DNA of 64,000 bases from Diploscapter coronatus (Eukaryota > Nematoda > Chromadorea > Rhabditida > Rhabditidae), in NCBI GenBank assembly GCA_964036155.1, contig OZ038423.1, positions 38,641,249 through 38,705,248 on the forward strand, read 5' to 3'. A program made the translations under genes and the position numbers. Within the stretch, counting starts at the first letter, position 1; each line of letters opens with the position of its first letter. Below the pieces are notes generated by a model. The model saw nothing but the letters and a program-made list of their open reading frames with translations, was not told the DNA's origin and did not search any database. Positions 39,986 through 49,701 of the stretch are shown here, piece by piece.

Positions 39986-40724
39986 CCTCTCCACCACGAA
40001 GCCTAGATTTTCCAATTCCTAGATCCCACTTCCAGGCACTCTCTGATACGACTATTCAGCAGCACACCAGCCAAAAACCTCTCAAACCCGGTAGCCATTT
40101 CGTCAAAAATCGTGACTTTTGACTGATATTCGAGCCATCTTTGGGTCTTATCCTTCAACGTTGGGAGTTCAGGCATGCATAATTCAATAGTCTGGTATGT
40201 TGGATCATTTGGTTCAATAAACTATTAAATATTCTGCACAAGAATATAAATATTTGAAATTACAGGCCTGAAAATTCCTAATAGAATTGATTTGTTTTTA
40301 ACCTTAGTCAAAAGTCTCGATTTTAAAAGCTCGACTATGTGATGATCGTCAGTTGTGAATTTGCGTTGTTTTTTTATTTATCTTATCATTTTTAACATCT
40401 TTTTTGTGTACCCCTCTCACTTCACAGCACCCTCTCGCAGTCTCTCTCGTAAGTATTGATTAGCATCGAGAAATCCGAAATATTTTGATCTCAACTTTCC
40501 TTAGGATAAGTCGAAATGTTTGGATTTTCGCAAATTTAATAAAATTCTAGTTTGTTTCAAATGCCTCGTCGTCATGATGTATTTTTACAAAAAATTTTAC
40601 TTTTAATAAATGTTATTCCTTGTTGTATATGCGTTGGGTGAACGATTATTTTCCACAAATAATAAATCATTTTATTAATTTAATTTAATTAATTTAAACT
40701 TTTACTTTAGCTGTTTAAACATTT
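39986..40724. other. Spacer between flp-22 and the epoxide hydrolase gene
   Basis: It contains the flp-22 3' UTR with its AATAAA and then an AT-rich stretch. No other feature is seen. At about 740 bp the gap is too large for a standard nematode operon. Confidence 0.5.
40216..40221 (+). terminator. Poly(A) signal of flp-22
   Basis: AATAAA lies 231 bases after the flp-22 stop codon, and the next gene on the same strand starts 500 bases further on. Confidence 0.5.
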
Positions 40725-43185
40725 ATGACGCTAGAACGTAGTCTAAAGTATTATCTTGCCGAAGGTAAAAAGGACACATATCGATGGTTTTGGTCTGGAC
40801 TCTTTTCTCTCCACTCTTTCTTCTATTCTCCAAAAAGATAAACAACTTTTTTCAAATATTTTTACATTTAAACACATTTTTAGAAGCCGAAATGGGGCTG
40901 ATCGGTGAAATAATTCAATCGACTTACGTTCGGTGCCAGCAAATATTATGGACGACCTTAACTATCTTCAAGTTGGCTTTCGATCGATTGCGATATGGCG
41001 GATCGAGTGGGATTAGGTACGAAAAACCGAGATGTTTGGAAGGATGGCAGGAGAGCTATATTATGTTGTCGGTAAGGAAAATTCGAAATTTGAACGAATC
41101 CCAGAAATTAAGTTTAAAAATTCATGATTTTCAAGTATGTTTTTCATTATTCATAGGGCTATTTGGAAACCCCAAGCCCTGAAGCCATGCGAAACAGGGC
41201 GAGGGATGATAGGGAAAGCGATAAATTTCTCACACTATTTCGCATCGCTTGAGGTTTCCAGGTTGCCAATTCGTAGTCAGAAGCTGGATCATTATACTGA
41301 TTCTACGGCTGATTCGTTGTTGTTTATTAAAATATTTAGCAAGTCCAACTACACTACGTCGAAACGGGGCCCAAGGATGGTCCACTAATGCTGTTCATAC
41401 ATGGTTTTCCAGAGTTCTGGTACTCGTGGAGATTTCAATTGAAACATTTCGCTGATAAATATCGGTACTTTCAATGTTTTTCTCTTAAAAATCCATTTTT
41501 TCACTAGATGCATCGCAATTGATCAAAGAGGGTACAACTTGTCGGATAAGCCTAAGGATATGGCGGATTATCGGACGGATTTTATGGTTAACGATGTGAA
41601 AGATGTCATCGAGAGACTCGGTATGTGTCCAGACCTAGAGAGCACTTTCGTCGAGCGAAGAAAATATGCCGAGTAGGTCGCACGAACAAAGTTTTCGTTA
41701 TGATTGAGCACGCGCGCAACGAAGGTTTGTGCAGATGTTAGGCTAGAGATACAAAATTGTATAGACAATCTTATAGGGAGGTAGGTTGCGAGGGCTTTCT
41801 GACGAACGTCCCCCTAGGTCTGGCATGTGTTTAAAAATTCTAGTATGTGATTAGGAGTCAAAATTTTCGCTGCATCTACCAATGTTGTTGAATACGTATA
41901 GCCTAATTTCAGGTTACAAAAAGGCGATTCTCGTCTCTCATGATTGGGGCGGTATCGTCGCTTGGAGGGTATAAAATCTAAAATTAAAAAATTACCAAGT
42001 TGTTTTCTCCCAGGTAGCCTTCATCTACCCTGAGTTAGTCGATAAAATGATCGTTCTGAACTGTCCCCATCCCGCTGGGTTTCGGGAAATCATGGTTAAT
42101 TTCCCCAAACAGAGATTGAATAGTTGGTTAGTTCATTGAAAATTAATGTGTTCAAAGACTTCAAAGTTGACGGTTCTTTGGCCTCGTATCTGTTGTTTTC
42201 AACTAAAAATTCAAATTTTTACCTAATAACCCAGAAAAAGCACATTCAGGTACATATACATGTTCCGAACTCCTTACATTCCCGAGGCTGCTATGCGTGC
42301 TCAGGACTACAAAATGCTCGAGAACGCGTTTCGAGGGAAGAAAGGAGGACTGAAGAATCCGAAGAACTTCACCGATGAAGACCTCCAAGCTTGGAAGCAT
42401 GTGTTTTCACAGGAAGGTGGGAAAATTGAAATTCATTACCCTACTTTATTATGCTCAAACCAAAGAAATGAAATCACAAAATTGTTGTGGCTAATGGCCG
42501 ATAGTTTAGACGGAATAAACCATGCACAAATTCGAATATGCAACCTGTGCATTGCGTATTACAAAATAGACGTCAAAGTCATTACTCAAATCGATGAAGT
42601 GTCGTTTATTCGTCTGCTAACAACGCAATAACTTAATGCATTAAGTTTGCGTCCCCTTTATTTTATCTCAAGTAATCGGTCATTGATAGTATTTTAGGAG
42701 CCCTTACCCCTCCGATCAACTACTACAGATGCTTGTGGCACTCTCCCTTGCCTAAAAGGAGCGAGACTTACATCAACGCCAAGACCTTGATCATCTGGGG
42801 AACTGAAGATCCGTTCTTGATCCCCGAATGTGCGGAGTATAGTGCGAAGGTAATAATCAGTTGTATAATTTTGAAAAACTAGGCAAGTTACAAGATTTTG
42901 CATGGGTTAGTAAAGAAAATAGTTAGGGACAACAATGTTGTGGGCATCTCAAGTGAACATGTGCAATAAGATAAAATTATACCATTTTAGTACTGCCACG
43001 ACGTGCAAGTAGTCAAAATCGAAGGAGCTTCACATTGGGTTATGCAGGACGAGCCTGAAAAGGTTAACAAGGCCATGAGAGATTTCCTCGAAAGCAATGA
43101 TCCTCAACCAAACAGTGAGGCAGTAGCGCCGGAGTCAGAAAGAGGCATGACAACCCAGAGATCCGAGTCGAATTCGAAACTGTAA
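40725..43185 (+). CDS. Epoxide hydrolase, alpha/beta-hydrolase fold (CEEH / EPHX4-like)
   Basis: Nine exons: 40725-40764, 40884-41071, 41340-41464, 41508-41620, 41913-41968, 42014-42126, 42250-42416, 42698-42849 and 42991-43185. All are in phase and give 382 residues, similar to the roughly 355-404 of C. elegans CEEH proteins. Conserved elements: [16 protein letters not shown] with the HGFP oxyanion motif (97-100), nucleophile D166 in SHDWGG, acid D305 in WGTEDPF, and base H333 in EGASHW. The lid region contains TPYIP and PINYYR, which carry the tyrosines that usually activate the epoxide oxygen. The enzyme should open lipid epoxides to diols through a covalent Asp ester. The N-terminal about 60 residues are mildly hydrophobic ([15 protein letters not shown]), perhaps a membrane anchor as in EPHX4. 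The C-terminus is a polar tail absent from many relatives. The first exon is short and its donor (GAAG/GTAAAA) was chosen by phase. Introns 2, 4 and 7 carry MITE-like insertions. Confidence 0.93.
41161..41263. mobile_element. MITE-like element, family B, copy 1 (intronic)
   Basis: This 103 bp element in intron 2 of the epoxide hydrolase gene begins ATTTGGAAACC and ends GAGGTTTCCAGGT. The inner part carries ATGCGAAACAGGGCGAGGG on the left and CACACTATTTCGCATCGC on the right, so the two halves are complementary. It matches 49457-49559 in length, ends and interior. Confidence 0.8.
41629..41823. mobile_element. MITE-like element, family A, copy 2 (intronic)
   Basis: This 195 bp element in intron 4 of the epoxide hydrolase gene has terminal inverted repeats CCAGACCTAG and CTAGGTCTGG. 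Shared inner words with 43224-43415 are GTAGGTCGCACG on the left and GGTAGGTTGCGAGGG...TTCTGACGA on the right. ATGTGT occurs next to both ends and may be a target-site duplication. It has no coding capacity. Confidence 0.8.
42493..42684. mobile_element. MITE-like element, family D, copy 1 (intronic)
   Basis: This element of about 192 bp lies in intron 7 of the epoxide hydrolase gene. The ends AATGGCCGATAGTTTAGA and TCTCAAGTAATCGGTCATT are diverged inverted repeats. The interior shares GCACAAATTCG, ATATGCAA, TGTGCATTGCGTA and CGTCAAAGTCATT in the same order with 63640-63839. Confidence 0.75.
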
Positions 43186-43223
43186 ATATTATCAAACCAC
43201 TCTAACAAGTTATTAGATTCAGT

Positions 43224-43415
43224 CCAGATCTAGGGAGCACTCTCGTCAGACGAAGATAAACTAGAGAAGGTAGATCGCACGGGCGAATTCATAGTTATAA
43301 TGCCAGATCGCACTGGTGAAAATTTTGGTTAATTACAGATTAGAGAAAACATTGTCAAAAATATATTGGGGGTAGGTCGCAAGGGGCTTCTGACGATCGT
43401 CCTCCCTAGGTCTGG
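43224..43415. mobile_element. MITE-like element, family A, copy 3
   Basis: This 192 bp element begins 39 bases after the epoxide hydrolase stop codon, so it may lie in that 3' UTR. The ends are CCAGATCTAG and CTAGGTCTGG. It shares the family A words GGTAGATCGCACG and GGGGGTAGGTCGCAAGGGG with TTCTGACGATCGTCC. Confidence 0.8.
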
Positions 43416-43471
43416 GTGCAGTTAGTTTATAACAATTCTAGAATTTTGTCGATATATATACGTAGTAAAAC

Positions 43472-43477
43472 TTTATT
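43472..43477 (-). terminator. Possible poly(A) signal of the membrane microprotein gene
   Basis: TTTATT on the plus strand is AATAAA on the minus strand, about 460 bases past the microprotein stop. That distance is long, so the assignment is weak. Confidence 0.25.
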
Positions 43478-43935
43478 CAAAGTCACAATTTTGCAATTTT
43501 TGATAAGAAAGTTTCTTCAACGTGAACCCGTACATTTCAATTCATAAATCGGCACGCACACACTCTCTATGTACAGAAAACTACCATCTAATGTTTACAG
43601 AGAATTCAAACTCTTTGAGTATTTGTTAAAGCTCCTAGATCTAGTGAGAAAATATAAAATTGAGAAGAGAAATGAACATTTTTGAACTGATATGCAGAAT
43701 ATCGTGTCAACAAGGAGTAGTTGCAGGTTCATAGATTAAAAATGAGCTAAATTTTTCGTAACTTGGAAATAAGTGAAGGTTAGTTTAGAACAATGCAAGT
43801 TTAGTTCATCGAGAATATTTTACGGAAAGATAGGCTTATGCAACCTTGCTTCAAGAGTTTAGTATAAAAGCAGTCATTTCTAAATTGTCTATAATCGTTT
43901 GAAAGAAACGCCTTGATGATTTTCTGTTGATGAAT

Positions 43936-44250
43936 TTAGAAGACTTCGGAAATGTTATTGAGATGACGCTCGATTTCTTCGAAGAAGTACCAAATGCAGA
44001 ACGCGATCAGGAAGACGAATATCGTGCAGATTATCAATATCGCGAATATCGTCCTGAAAGGATTATTTTCTATTCGACTTCTCAATAATTACGAATAAAT
44101 CAATATAAAATGTCCATTCGATTCAGGATAAAAATAAAAATAAAAATTGAAACATTGAAAAGTTGGGAACAAAATGAAAGCTCAGCTAATGCAAAAAGAA
44201 ATTCCAAACCTCGTCTCATTTTCGCGTTCCAATCTTTGCATTTCCTTCAT
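43936..44250 (-). CDS. Single-pass membrane microprotein, 52 residues
   Basis: Two minus-strand exons, 44210-44250 and 43936-44053, join in phase 2 (ETR-TIFAIL). The ATG at 44250-44248 is the first one after a TTTTCAG acceptor at 44309-44310, so it would be the first AUG of a trans-spliced or spliced message. The protein starts MKEMQRLERENETR, then has a strong membrane span (TIFAILIICTIFVFLIAFCIWYFF), then a short acidic amphipathic tail EEIERHLNNISEVF. This charged-helix, membrane-span, short-tail layout is that of small regulatory membrane peptides, but I do not recognise a family. An upstream sequence with a good donor at 44347-44346 could be a non-coding first exon. The hydrophobic exon has clean splice borders, which is the main evidence. 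Confidence 0.55.
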
Positions 44251-47200
44251 TGGGATAGACAGTGGTCGGACGTTCTCGAAATTCGGTAAGCCTCGGGATC
44301 TGGCGTGCCTGAAAAGTATCAATTATTAAAAACGAAACAAATCTTACGTTTAGAAAGTTGAGGTTCAATTTCACACAATTTGTGAATACTGGTGGATTTT
44401 CATCGTCGCTTTTAAGAAATTTGACGTGTTCAACAAATTTAAAGTGAAATGCTCTCACGGTTTGCGAATATTGAAATGGCAGATTTACACGAATTAATAG
44501 AAAATATAGTGAATAATGTAAAGCCAAGGCAAAATACCCCTAGGCAAGGCCTGGTAGTCGAAGTTATTCGCCCAGGAAAGAAAGTAAATGTCAAAGTCAA
44601 AGTCAGACGCGCGCCGCGCCAGTCGGTCAACCCACAAGCACTTGAGAATGAAGTGGCCATAATTGGCCATTCGGTGAAATGAATGAACGGATGGCCATTT
44701 TGAATAGGAAAAGATACACAGAAATACGTTTTCGAGTAGAGTAAAGACAAGTAAAAGCTAGATTTACTTGATTTATGCATGACTTATGCAAAATGAAGCA
44801 TAGATTTTCCAGAAGAAAATGGGAAATAGATTATTTTGATTAAGAAAAAAAACTAATGATTTAGATAAATGAATATAGCATTAAATTACGTGAGAAATAA
44901 ATCATATTTTAAAGCTGCAATCTTACAAATGACAGATTAAAAAACTATTGCAAATTGAGCGAATTCTAGCACGAAATCCTAGTCCCAGTTTGTTGACTTT
45001 TCAAGTGTCACGGCGTCCGATAATTGGCTTATTACCTAATCTACCTGTTCCACTCTCATAGCTGTGAAATTTCTAAAGTCTAGTGGCCTTGAGATGAAAA
45101 AGGGTTAACGAAATCTAAGTTTCTCAATTTTGATTGATAAGTTCCTAGGAGTAATTTAATTTGCTTTCAAAAACTTGAGAACAAAGTACCTAAAACTACC
45201 GCAACATGGACATGAAAACACATGAAAGAGGATAAATGAGTCAGATATGATAGACGGATTTTTAGAGATAGACCCAAGCTTCATCATATCTTAGACCTAA
45301 AAAAGCGTGCGCGCGAAAACTTGATAAATCTTCTGAAATATTAATGTCTTCCAAAGATAACAATGCGAAAATTATTAATGAAAAGACGACCATTGCAAGA
45401 TTTTCTTCAAGCTATAAACCTTCTAAATTTTTCAATATTTTAATTAAAATCAAGTTCAGCCGATCAAAAATCCAATTTCATTGCGTAACGATGGAAATTA
45501 CGCTTCTCGTTCTAGAAAACTTTCGCGAATAATGAAGCTCGAATAGTAAAGAGAATATAATTGGTTTTAGCGATCGAACTGGCTAACCTAACTGAAATAA
45601 GAAATGGGACAGGCTAAAGTAATTATAAGTCGAAGCTTCATTAAAAACTCTAGCACAATAAAGAGTGTAAGTCGAGATTGTGTAAGGCAAGGGTAAGTAA
45701 AGAATAAGATTCTAGAAAATCTGAAGACTATTCTATCAGATGAGTGAATTAATCAGTTATCATAGGTTATATAGGAAGACTAACTAGTATAAAATGTCAT
45801 ACACAATGTGAGTGATTCATCATGGTGGGAATGCAAGATAATAGGGGTTAAACTGCCGGGGGTTAGGTCGCATTATCATTCAAAAATATTGTTGTTGACT
45901 ATTATATAGCTTTTACTTATGCTGGTACAGATAAAGTACAGGGTGTAAATCAAGAGAATTGAATATAGACCGGGACTAGTCGAGATTCTTATCGAGATTG
46001 AATGGTGTAATGACGAATAGGTTAGTCGCGGATGGTTTAATCTTTGTTTGTGAAATTGCAGGGGTGTTACCCAGATACACGCGAGATGTTAACCACGAGA
46101 ACAAAAACGCCAATATAAAGAGCGGCTTGATCAAGATAAGATATTCTAGCAAAAAAAAGCTCAGAAGAACGTCCAATCTTGATTACCGAACAGATACATC
46201 TGTAAAAGTGGGCCTAAAGTTGCCTGGATTGCTATAAAGATTTGCAGAGTGATTAAAAACGCAAGGAATTCAAATACTGATCAGGTACAGCTACAAGAAC
46301 TGACTAAAGATGGAGAGAACGATTGGAGAAGAATGGAAGAATCCTAGTCGGAAAAGTGAAGCTTTATAGAGATACCATCCTAGCTAGGTCTTGTTTATCC
46401 TCGATGAGAGGTATGTAATTGTTCCCCAAAGGCAGTAGATTAAGCGTGACGTCTTCTCACAAATGGCCTAGGCGAATTATCACGAAGAATGATGAAAATA
46501 ATACAGGAACGGTGCGACCGGATGGAAGAGGCCTCATTAAGATAGGAATAAAAATGCTTTTCATCTACAAGTTCGAAAGAGCGGTGTCAACGATTTTTTT
46601 CCTGCAAACTACTAAATTTTTATAAATAAAGATAAGATTAGCGAAAATCGTCTAGTTTCAGTTCCGACAGGTGTCAAAAATCTATCCCTGTCCAAGAGAA
46701 ACTATTACAGCATCAAAGAACCCTATCTATTCAGAACTTATAGATTCCAGACAAAAATGGTAGAGAAATTTAATAATCAAGCATAAATCATCTATAGAAT
46801 GCCATTAATTAAAGCCAAACTCGAGTCTTTTAGGTATGAGACGGCATATGGATCGTCACCAGGCCTATCTTCTAAACCCATCTGACATCTTAGCTGATGC
46901 ATCTTTGCAACAGGGATAAAGGATAAATTTCTCAGATCTTCTAGCTAAGAGAGCGACTTGCCAAAGGGCAGCATTATTTCGGAGGGGAGTAGCATTTCCC
47001 CGAAAGGGAGTAAGGATGACGCGTGAACGAGATCTTGCTAATGAAATCAAAAGCAGATGGACGAAAACCGCGCGCGCGCAGACGGTCATAAAAGATAAGT
47101 TTTACTGGGATAGGTAGAAAATTATGATGAGTTAGGATAGCTCGAACTAAAAGTTGGAGATAGAATCATGGATTAAGGTTGAGAGGTCGAAATTGAAATT

Positions 47201-48448
47201 ATCGAAGATATTAATTTTAACCCCCAAGTATTATTGATACCAAAATCTGAAAGATGGACAAAGTGGTATACAGTTATTTTAGTGGTTAGAAAATCGAGAA
47301 ATAGCACGCAAAAAGATGAGAGACTGATCTAAAATCATCCTTTTCCTCTTATTCTCGACTTCCCAGATTTCGATATCAATAATAACGGAACGGCCATGTG
47401 AAGGCCATTTCGACTATACCAAATCAACTAAAACCTATCTCAAAATGATAGAATTTCCAACTCTATAGATTTGCAAAATTTCGATTTTTGATCAAAATCT
47501 ATCGTTTATTGGAGAAAAAGTCTATATTCATTCCGCAAATTAGAAGTCGAATTTGTAGCGGAATAGTGAGTCGCGTAGAAGAGAAACGAGATGAGTAGCG
47601 TAATTTTCGAATATCGACGCATCCTCCTCAATTAATAATATCAAATTTAAAAGAAAATCGCTTGCAACGATTGCAGAGATTGCAGAGAACCTCGACCACC
47701 TCTTCGGCATATATGGTGTGCCGACTATTGCATTGCTTTCTCCTTTCCTCATCAATCTTTCCCTAATCCCATTCTCTTAAAATTCCTGATCTTTCAAATC
47801 TCAGCCTAGTGATCGATCGATCGGAAAACACCCTTTGAAACGAGAATTTACATAACATAGCAGACGGGAAATCTCTCGAGATTCTCTCGAAAGTTGCTAG
47901 TTTTCGAGGCGTTTTTTGCAAGTCTGGCGCCACGCCCGAAACTTATCCATCTTGGAGAAATCCCCTTCGGTCAAACTTTCCCTAGCCTACAGACGAAGAG
48001 CCCAGAGGATCAAGAAAATTCGCAGAGATTCAAATGAGAGAAACGGATGAAACAGTCCCTTGGTCGTCTGAGGATTTCTAAAATCCGAAAATCGCTGGAG
48101 AAGGGTTTACAAAGCGTTGCAGGAGGCGAGACTTACGATGTAACAAAATGAAGGGATGACTGGAAAAGTGATGTGTAATTTATGGCGAACAGGTTACGCA
48201 ATTCTTGCTGGCAAATTGGGTTCGCAGAAATTCACGAACTGAGTGATATTTTCTCATACTACTTCTTCATCATATTCCTATTCCTAACGATTTACACTGT
48301 GATTTCCATAAAAGTCAATTCTTAATGGCTTCTCAAAAAGTTGTTACTATATGTTTTCAGGCAGATTGAGTAGTAAGATGAAAACTTGGTCGTTTTTCTA
48401 AATGAATAGAGTGGGTTAGTCTAGAAAAGTCTCGGAAAGTCCAAATTC
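44251..48448. other. 4.2 kb region without a well supported gene
   Basis: The region nearest 44450-44690 holds an open frame on the plus strand (see findings) and may be the microprotein promoter. The rest is AT-rich with short chance frames, a small family A-like fragment near 45860 (GGGGGTTAGGTCGCA), and a family C element at 47233-47380. Confidence 0.45.
47233..47380. mobile_element. MITE-like element, family C, copy 1
   Basis: This 148 bp element has terminal inverted repeats ATTGATACCAAAATCTG and CAGATTTCGATATCAAT (15 of 17 positions pair). The interior, including AGTTATTTTAGTGGTTAGAA and CGCAAAAAGATGAGAGACTG, is nearly identical to 55536-55674. Confidence 0.85.
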
Positions 48449-49701
48449 TTACTTCATTCTGAAATCCGCAGCCACATCTAGGGTATTCTGTTTCGGTGCT
48501 AGATTCGCGGCCTGTCTTTGGCCTCTTTTTACTTGTTCCGGATCAATTGGTGGGGGTGGAGGCGGTAAATTGCGTAAAAATGAGTTCATCAACGAGAATT
48601 CCAAGCTTGCAGAGTCGGTATCGGGAAACGAGGCGAAGTCTTCCACATTCTCGTATAGCGGGGGTTCTCCTGAAAAAGGTCATAAAGTTCATTTGCTCTT
48701 GAAATTTGGTAAGTTTCAAACCGGTTCTTGATCAGATCAACCTTATTTTGTATCATCTAGAGAGACTCTCACCAGGATTATCATAGCAAAAACATTTCCC
48801 AACTTTCCCAAGAACCCCAAGTTTCCAGTTCTCGTCGTTGCCTATCATCTCAACAACTTCCAACTATCATGTCATGTAAACAATCCTGGTCAAGTAGGGT
48901 TGTTATTTCTCATTTCTCCTATGCTTGATCCGGAAAATTCTGTCGTCACACACACCCCGGTTACAACCTGGCATGTGTAATTGACACCGGAGTGGATGAT
49001 GTCTATCTCGTAAAATCTCGACACAATCTCAACAAATCTCAGCAAATCTGCGCAAATCTCCGGGAATGATCCACGCCAAGCACAACTATTGACATGTTAT
49101 TCAAACAGTTGTGTGCGTATGTCGCAGAGGACTGGATATATGAAATCTTGACATATTGCAATTCTGCAGCTCAGCCGAGGCAAATATGAAAGGAAGATGC
49201 GATTTTGTTTTACCATTACGCTAAAAATCTGAATATGCAATCAGAGCAAAGGTTCGAAGTCTTATCAAGGGTTGCGTTGAAACATATTTTTATATTTATA
49301 TGAAGAAGATTCTGAAAAAGAAATTGCAAAAAGCTACAAGAATTGTATCAAGGGTTCCTTCGGAACTTAATATAATTGTTATTAATGGCAACGACTTATA
49401 CGAACGAATTAAAATGAGTTGACCAAATTTAGTCAAGGTTTAATTTGAAACAGACTATTTGGAAACCTCAAACCATGCGAAATAGGGTGAGGGATGGTAG
49501 GGAAAACGATTCTTTTCTCACACTATTTCGCATCGCTTAGGGGCTAGAGGTTTCCAAATTTCCATTTGAAACTTATCATTGGAAGAAACAATCCTTACGC
49601 TCATGAATCGGACTATTGCTCCCCGCCTCTGACAGAACCACTGTTGATTGAGTACCAGAGCTGCCGCCAAAATGTTCGTAAAACGACGACGACGTAGGCA
49701 T
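48449..49701 (-). CDS. Small proline-rich acidic protein, 107 residues, function unknown
   Basis: Two minus-strand exons, 49599-49701 and 48449-48669, join in phase through a 929 bp intron (SPIHE-R-EPPLYENVEDF). The start is the ATG at 49701-49699. The N-terminal third is Ser/Thr/Gly-rich. The middle has PPLYENVEDFASFPDTDS, whose YENV resembles an SH2-binding tyrosine site. The end has LRNLPPPPPPIDPEQ, a polyproline run of the kind bound by profilin, EVH1 or SH3 domains, followed by a basic VKRGQRQAANLAPKQN. It has no signal peptide or membrane segment. This suggests an adaptor or cytoskeletal peptide, but that is inference; the family is not recognised. A family B MITE lies inside the intron. 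Further 5' exons cannot be excluded. Confidence 0.6.
49457..49559. mobile_element. MITE-like element, family B, copy 2 (intronic)
   Basis: This 103 bp element lies in the intron of the proline-rich protein gene. The ends ATTTGGAAACCTC and GAGGTTTCCAAAT are perfect inverted repeats. The inner ATGCGAAATAGGGTGAGGG and CACACTATTTCGCATCGC are also complementary. It has the same length as 41161-41263. Confidence 0.85.

Noticed and set aside
44216..44527. 103-codon minus-strand frame across the microprotein locus
   Set aside because: It reads straight through a clear splice donor and acceptor and ends before the hydrophobic exon, whose frame is different.
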